Origin: Pseudomonadales bacterium
GTDB lineage: Bacteria; Pseudomonadota; Gammaproteobacteria; Pseudomonadales; Azotimanducaceae
Length of the DNA: 64,000 nt
Assembly (NCBI GenBank): GCA_012103505.1
Contig: WLWP01000001.1
Location: 3,348,001 to 3,412,000, forward strand
Reading direction: 5' to 3'
Part shown: in pieces, positions 61,501 through 64,000 of the stretch
How positions within the stretch are numbered: the first letter of the stretch is position 1
Layout of the letters: each line of letters opens with the position of its first letter
Position numbers and translations under genes: made by a program
Notes under the pieces: model-generated
The model's database searches: none
What the model saw: only the letters and a program-made list of their open reading frames with translations
What the model was told of the DNA's origin: nothing

Positions 61501-64000
61501 GACAAATTTCAGGCAACGGCGAACCGCCGCCATTCAAAAGAGTCGCTGTGACCCCTTCTATCGGCGTTCTATCAACACTGTTATAGAAAACACCTGATGG
61601 ATCGATTGGCATGTTCTGATCGATCAGATTGGCTTCGGGCGCCAGCGTAATGTCGGCGATGACACCAAATGTCGTTCCCGAGTCCGGGTGCACTAGCACC
61701 ACCGAGTAGTCAGATCCTGGGATTAGATCGGGAATGTTGTAACTGCCATCTGGCGCGACCGCACCTTCGGCAATCAATTGACCATCTCGCTCTACACGGA
61801 TCACCCACCCGTCCAACGGCGCTTCGCCCGCATCAAAAGCATCATCCGTATCCGCGTCTAACCAAGCATTACCTTCGATCGACGCATAGCCAAGCACGAC
61901 CCCTGTGTCAGTCCGATCCGCGACACCGCCAGTACTTGTTAACCGATCTGTGTAGGTAGCAGTCACTGTATCGTCCAATTGCGTATTCAACTCACCGTCA
62001 TCATCTACGCCAGCTGTGGCCCCGAACGTCGTGGTTAAAGTAGCCGTGAACACGCCAGTATCTGGACCTGTTTCCACAACCGTGATCACCTCTCGTTCGC
62101 CAGTCATATCGTTGGTGACTATGACGGTAAAGGACTCCACCACCCCGGCGGCAAAATTCTCATCAGGATCCGTGACCGTCACGACAAGATCTTCGCCCGG
62201 GGCACTTTCATCCGAGATGTCGACAATTCCATCCGTACCAGTCGGAAACTCTATGGGTGTGGGGCTAGCGTTATCTGTGGGATCACCGTTCCCGTCCGGA
62301 TCGGGATCAGCCCCGGCAACGGAATCGTCATTTACGTTTGGTGTGCCGGGTGTCAGATTCGCCGGACTTTCACCTGTAACCTGAGCAACGTTGCTAAACG
62401 GACCGGGATTGTCATCAGGGCGAAAGGTGAGATCGAATGTCACTGTAGCTGACCCACCAACTGCCAACGTTTCACTAGCATCGGTAAGCTCGACGTCAGC
62501 AACCCCGTCGAAGCCAGGGTTGATTGCAGTAAGGTCTCCCGTAATCGCGAGGTTCGCTACCGACTCCAGGATCGCAGGACTTATCTGCGTGACAACATCG
62601 TCTGTAATGAGGATATTCGAAACATCCACATCGCCCAGATTCTCGACGACAAGCGCCACTGTAGTCGTAAAGGTACCGTCTAGATTTGCCGTCGCAAGCG
62701 GTGCTGATTTTGCAATCCCAACATGGGCATTTTCCGTAAAAGTAACCGGTGTGACACCAGCGTCATCGGTTGGGTCTGAGTTGCCATTGGCATCGGGCAC
62801 AAGCCCATCGATTGAGTCATCCGCAACACCGACACCACTGGGCGTGTTTCCCGCCGCCGACGCCGTATTGTAATATGGTCCAAGATTGACGCCGGGGTCA
62901 ATTCGCAACTCGAGTTCAACAGCCGTCGTGGACCCTCTTGTTAAAGTGTCGCTGCCGCTAAGTAATCCCTGGTTCGGTGCGATCCCGGTAAAACTGCCAC
63001 TCGCGGTTAGCCCCACACTCGTTACGCCCAGTACCTGGAAACTGACGGCGCCGGAGAAAGCGGTAGCAATGTCATCAGTTACCTGGACCGACTCTATATC
63101 CACGTCACCAGTATTCGTTAGATTGACAACATAGGTCAGGTCATATGTTCCGTCGCCGTTGCTCGTGGGGACGCTTTGCACTGCTTTGGAAATGCCAAGT
63201 ACAGGGCTTTCTACAAATGTGACGATGGTCGGGTCACTATCGTTCGTGGGATCACCATCTCCATTCTCGTCGACGTCGGTGCCGTCGTCAGAAGTGTCAT
63301 TCACGGTCACAGCGCCAGGAGATTGAGCGCTGGTTAACGCACCATTGCTGTAAGGACCGAGGGTTGCACCTGCAGCAACGGTAACCGTGACGTCGATTGT
63401 ACCGCTCCCGCCGAACAGCAGTGGGTCGGTACCCGCCAGTAGGTTGAGACCGCTATAAGGGAAGACGACGGTGAAATCCGGGCTCGTGATCGCGTCCACC
63501 GTATAGCCCGTGGCTGCGGCGAAGACCGCGGTGAAATCTTCCGTCACCTGCAAGTTTGTTAAATCAATGTCACCGGTGTTTTCAACGAGCAACCTGTAGG
63601 TCAATGTATACGTACCGTCACCATTGTTGAGGTTGGTAACAACGGTCTTTGCTAAGCCAATTTCTGGGACCTCAGCAAAAGAAACTGGCGTGGGATCCGA
63701 ATCATCTGTGGGGTCACCATTACCGTTGTCGTCAGGAACGACGCCATTGTCTGAAGTGTCGTTTGCGGTGACATCGGAAGGCGTGTCACCAGACGTTGTA
63801 GCGCTGTTCGCATACGGCCCTAGGTTTGCTCCCGGGGTGACTGTGACGTCGATCTGAACTGTACCTGTCGAACCAGCCGTTAATATGTTCCCAGCTGCCA
63901 GCAGCGTCGGCGTGCCACCAGGCAAGCCGTCGTAGCCAACATCGACGACAAAGTCCGTGCTGGCGATGCTATCAACCGTGAAGCCTGTGACGCCAAAGGT
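55580..64000 (-). CDS. Giant surface protein: DUF11-type repeats, two OmpA-like domains, C-terminal beta-barrel (5' end beyond window)
   Basis: About 2806 residues are visible and the frame stays open at the right edge. Four adhesin-like DUF11 repeats (about 130 residues each) share a NDTSDxG-VxDxNGxGDPTxDSDPT linker. SdrD-B-like segments follow (EGNAWLDADTDDAFDAGEAPLDGW near 61.9 kb, KVWHDRDEDGWQDN near 60.8 kb), with another DUF11-type domain between. An OmpA-like domain lies near 60.0 kb (MFFKPGSAEVLPGYRSAL), weaker, and a clear one near 58.9 kb (NVSGHTSSSG, LSRARAQVVANYI, GRALNRRAEVLI). The last ~950 residues are a beta-barrel with alternating strands ending GWFLNVVGKY. Likely exported and outer-membrane-embedded. 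The N-terminal signal is outside the window. Confidence 0.85.
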   Translation of the reverse strand, partial: TFGVTGFTVDSIASTDFVVDVGYDGLPGGTPTLLAAGNILTAGSTGTVQIDVTVTPGANLGPYANSATTSGDTPSDVTANDTSDNGVVPDDNGNGDPTDDSDPTPVSFAEVPEIGLAKTVVTNLNNGDGTYTLTYRLLVENTGDIDLTNLQVTEDFTAVFAAATGYTVDAITSPDFTVVFPYSGLNLLAGTDPLLFGGSGTIDVTVTVAAGATLGPYSNGALTSAQSPGAVTVNDTSDDGTDVDENGDGDPTNDSDPTIVTFVESPVLGISKAVQSVPTSNGDGTYDLTYVVNLTNTGDVDIESVQVTDDIATAFSGAVSFQVLGVTSVGLTASGSFTGIAPNQGLLSGSDTLTRGSTTAVELELRIDPGVNLGPYYNTASAAGNTPSGVGVADDSIDGLVPDANGNSDPTDDAGVTPVTFTENAHVGIAKSAPLATANLDGTFTTTVALVVENLGDVDVSNILITDDVVTQISPAILESVANLAITGDLTAINPGFDGVADVELTDASETLAVGGSATVTFDLTFRPDDNPGPFSNVAQVTGESPANLTPGTPNVNDDSVAGADPDPDGNGDPTDNASPTPIEFPTGTDGIVDISDESAPGEDLVVTVTDPDENFAAGVVESFTVIVTNDMTGEREVITVVETGPDTGVFTATLTTTFGATAGVDDDGELNTQLDDTVTATYTDRLTSTGGVADRTDTGVVLGYASIEGNAWLDADTDDAFDAGEAPLDGWVIRVERDGQLIAEGAVAPDGSYNIPDLIPGSDYSVVLVHPDSGTTFGVIADITLAPEANLIDQNMPIDPSGVFYNSVDRTPIEGVTATLLNGGGSPLPEICLLPNQQNQVSAPDGMYRFDVVTDADPACASGDTFTIVFTSPSGFNPGLSALLPPEGDPFDPTGLGNPVRVGDSATAPTLNESTTYYVNFVLEAGDPDVVFNHIALDPVGVGGFSVRLVKDVDQRTTSIGGLVSYTLTLENLSPVLLPGISVVDSLPPGFSYVDGSAVVSDASDELVVTGTRPVRFGGLTLASGERVTLRYVLRAGVGLAHGEYINTATPYVGPAQIGNTDDARIVLVADPDFEQTTVIGKVWHDRDEDGWQDNAVATDIRVTLDVGGDVPPEKLLLRLTSLKQKSSETVFTDSAVAIERLPGRYGLSDDSQANVAVIKAIYPEVVTLSQLSLESSEGTSLTWRDGQIETKHTGKKRGGLTSQDLSVDVFQEETSRGYELRIAVTNRGLNEPGLPGVRLATVEGLLIETDAFGRYHIASVDGGFVERGRNYIVKVDRATLPKTTRFTTENPRVKRLSQGLMNRFDFGVKFDELQPPEQRLQIKIAEMFFKPGSAEVLPGYRSALAALAEKLRGGSFITLKIQSFTAPGVTDPEAKKLATRRAEALRRALCDLLGKDVSAQLETVIEPIPQQQARQELGLTDQAMETLGRLLDQGLDLLVPKAVAECDGLLCSSAVLDGAIAVDETEDPGSEDDTGARVRAHEPSVFAPSSELGDQGRVDLVGEAVTRLADGGVIWWTEDPANLEARFALEGPSHLPVRDGRFTQDQKFVVFSNYAHFHDEFVIEVFAEADVDRRKPIHQFVVDTREDKKLFYVVDWPLEGTVAAQSYVYRARIRNSDAFVDETIDQRSFAIDADLYEQQIEQARRLSIQPKSFRIAGIDDGIVVFVPGRDEIEAFEFRPQFDELGTELSVADREILDKIIQNWLDADNVKINVSGHTSSSGIAQRSQHIFADNYALSRARAQVVANYIASGLNERVLGIEASGMGPDEPIANNNTETGRALNRRAEVLIEGGRGGVAETVHTVDRLSDTLNVRSAAIALDGRQMDVESKVDRLLRRNDLERRHIPIYGSKVRFQGNNIGAGYLVLLNQERIPIDRKDKFAVEYLMPIGVHAFDVGIADPSGLLTNSSQTVEVTGKYRFLVALADLTIASQDTSGSVLPLTGDERYEEDLLTEGRLAFYLKGKIKGKYLLTAQMDTREEQLDDLFSEIHKKDPQSLFRRLDPDRYYPVYGDDSTTVSDVNSQGRMFVRLEWDRSEAGWGNFETGMTGNELGQYNRGLYGAKLNFASLRTTKFDQTKFQASGFVSESQTALGHSEFIGTGGSLYYLRHTDILPGSDKIAIEVRDPSTNRVEDRIVLAREVDYEVDDFQGRIILNKPLMQTSRQTSQQSPSLIVDGPLDGNINVLVVDYEYIPDDFDADNLIGGARAKRWFGDHLGIGTTYVNEGRQSEDYQLGGLDLTIQPKQDSWVRIEWAGTEATQTARPFSFNGGLSFVNAAAISTQDRAGDAYSVDIHVNSGDFGRSERWISNAWFKEVDDQYSVARRDDGNDVMEYGFESQFPVSKHWVFGTRASYFEMVDQYDLTELSAQIQGGLSAKGKLTSELKGVSESRVGIGTTNAVLMGLQYEHQIRPGLDLYGTGQSTLTADGGYQNNDQLALGARFALNEATEGQLEVRNGHRGNGLLAGLERRLNRSHTIYGTATQSTDNTTDPLAGPENGASMLDNMGTNFAAGHRWNLTDRANLFSEMQFSRNDEFSGTGEVFGLEYATASGWHYGVTIQDGDLTDPNGIIERQAYSVAAGYQSSQVQYATKLEWRDDQGVDDVEQWLTTNRFDFKLNETYRLAAKLNYSESEYESDNDQDAKLLEGSIGLARRPHLDDRFNWLAKYTYLHDLQSYGQLDSETDQRSHIVAWEGIYRVNRRWDVGTKVARRVGELRLSRNSGPWFESTVNFAALRARWHVLKKWDAMAEYRWLEQEEANNERGGYLVTLNRHVADNFKIGIGYNFTDFSDDLTELDYDHEGWFLNVVGKY

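Noticed and set aside
1..64000. tRNA, rRNA, insertion sequences or prophage genes.
   Set aside because: No cloverleaf-like segment, transposase, integrase or phage structural gene was recognisable by eye on either strand.

Overview
The window comes from the chromosome of a Gram-negative, probably marine, heterotrophic gammaproteobacterium. The evidence is outer-membrane and periplasmic protein types (OmpA-like domains, a C-terminal beta-barrel, lipoproteins, a Tat signal), a DUF1800/DUF1501 pair, a sulfatase, and a dense, scattered set of catabolic enzymes: Rieske oxygenases, phytanoyl-CoA-type dioxygenases, luciferase-like oxidoreductases, a CaiB-type CoA transferase, a Baeyer-Villiger monooxygenase and a P450. 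The taxon is an inference; no rRNA, tRNA or phylogenetic marker is visible. There are no phage, IS or CRISPR signatures, and no gene-free stretch exceeds about 200 bases.

Layout. (1) 1-6.5 kb: a protease locus. A two-gene operon encodes an exported caspase-fold/subtilase fusion and a trypsin-like zymogen. Divergent to it is an exported, C-terminally membrane-anchored protein of unknown function, with an inverted repeat in the shared promoter. In the fusion both catalytic signatures are altered (caspase His to Tyr, subtilase Ser to Thr). (2) 6.5-25.9 kb: small catabolic units on alternating strands (PhyH, enoyl-CoA hydratase, LLM, semialdehyde dehydrogenase, acyl-CoA-dehydrogenase-like monooxygenase, two APH/CHK-type kinases, Rieske oxygenase, dienelactone hydrolases, thiolase-like protein, SDR). 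(3) 26-32 kb: an operon of ECF sigma factor, small membrane protein, Spy-like protein, DUF1800 lipoprotein and Tat-exported DUF1501 protein, next to a formylglycine-type sulfatase. (4) 32-38.6 kb: CoA transferase, VOC protein, Rieske oxygenase, PhyH, 2-hydroxyacid dehydrogenase, cupin and an AraC regulator. (5) 38.7-45.8 kb: thioredoxin, YHS protein, BVMO, GST, VOC, ALDH and a frameshifted LLM gene. (6) 45.9-55.6 kb: metallophosphoesterase lipoprotein, S15 hydrolase, gamma-glutamyltransferase, frameshifted amidohydrolase, a redoxin with an in-frame UGA, and a disrupted P450. (7) 55.6-64 kb: a giant surface protein running off the right edge.

The strongest observation is at 52.8-53.9 kb. A TlpA/AhpC-type redoxin reading frame of 374 codons is interrupted only by one TGA. 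The TGA sits where the first catalytic Cys of the W-C-G-x-C-type motif belongs, and a bacterial-SECIS-like hairpin lies just downstream. It is best read as a selenoprotein that ordinary gene callers split in two. The second is the double-variant caspase/subtilase fusion coupled to a trypsin zymogen. The third is the giant protein, which puts N-terminal adhesin-like repeats, two OmpA-like domains and a C-terminal barrel in one chain. Three other genes between 44.9 and 55.2 kb carry frame breaks, so local gene decay or assembly errors must be weighed against the selenocysteine reading.
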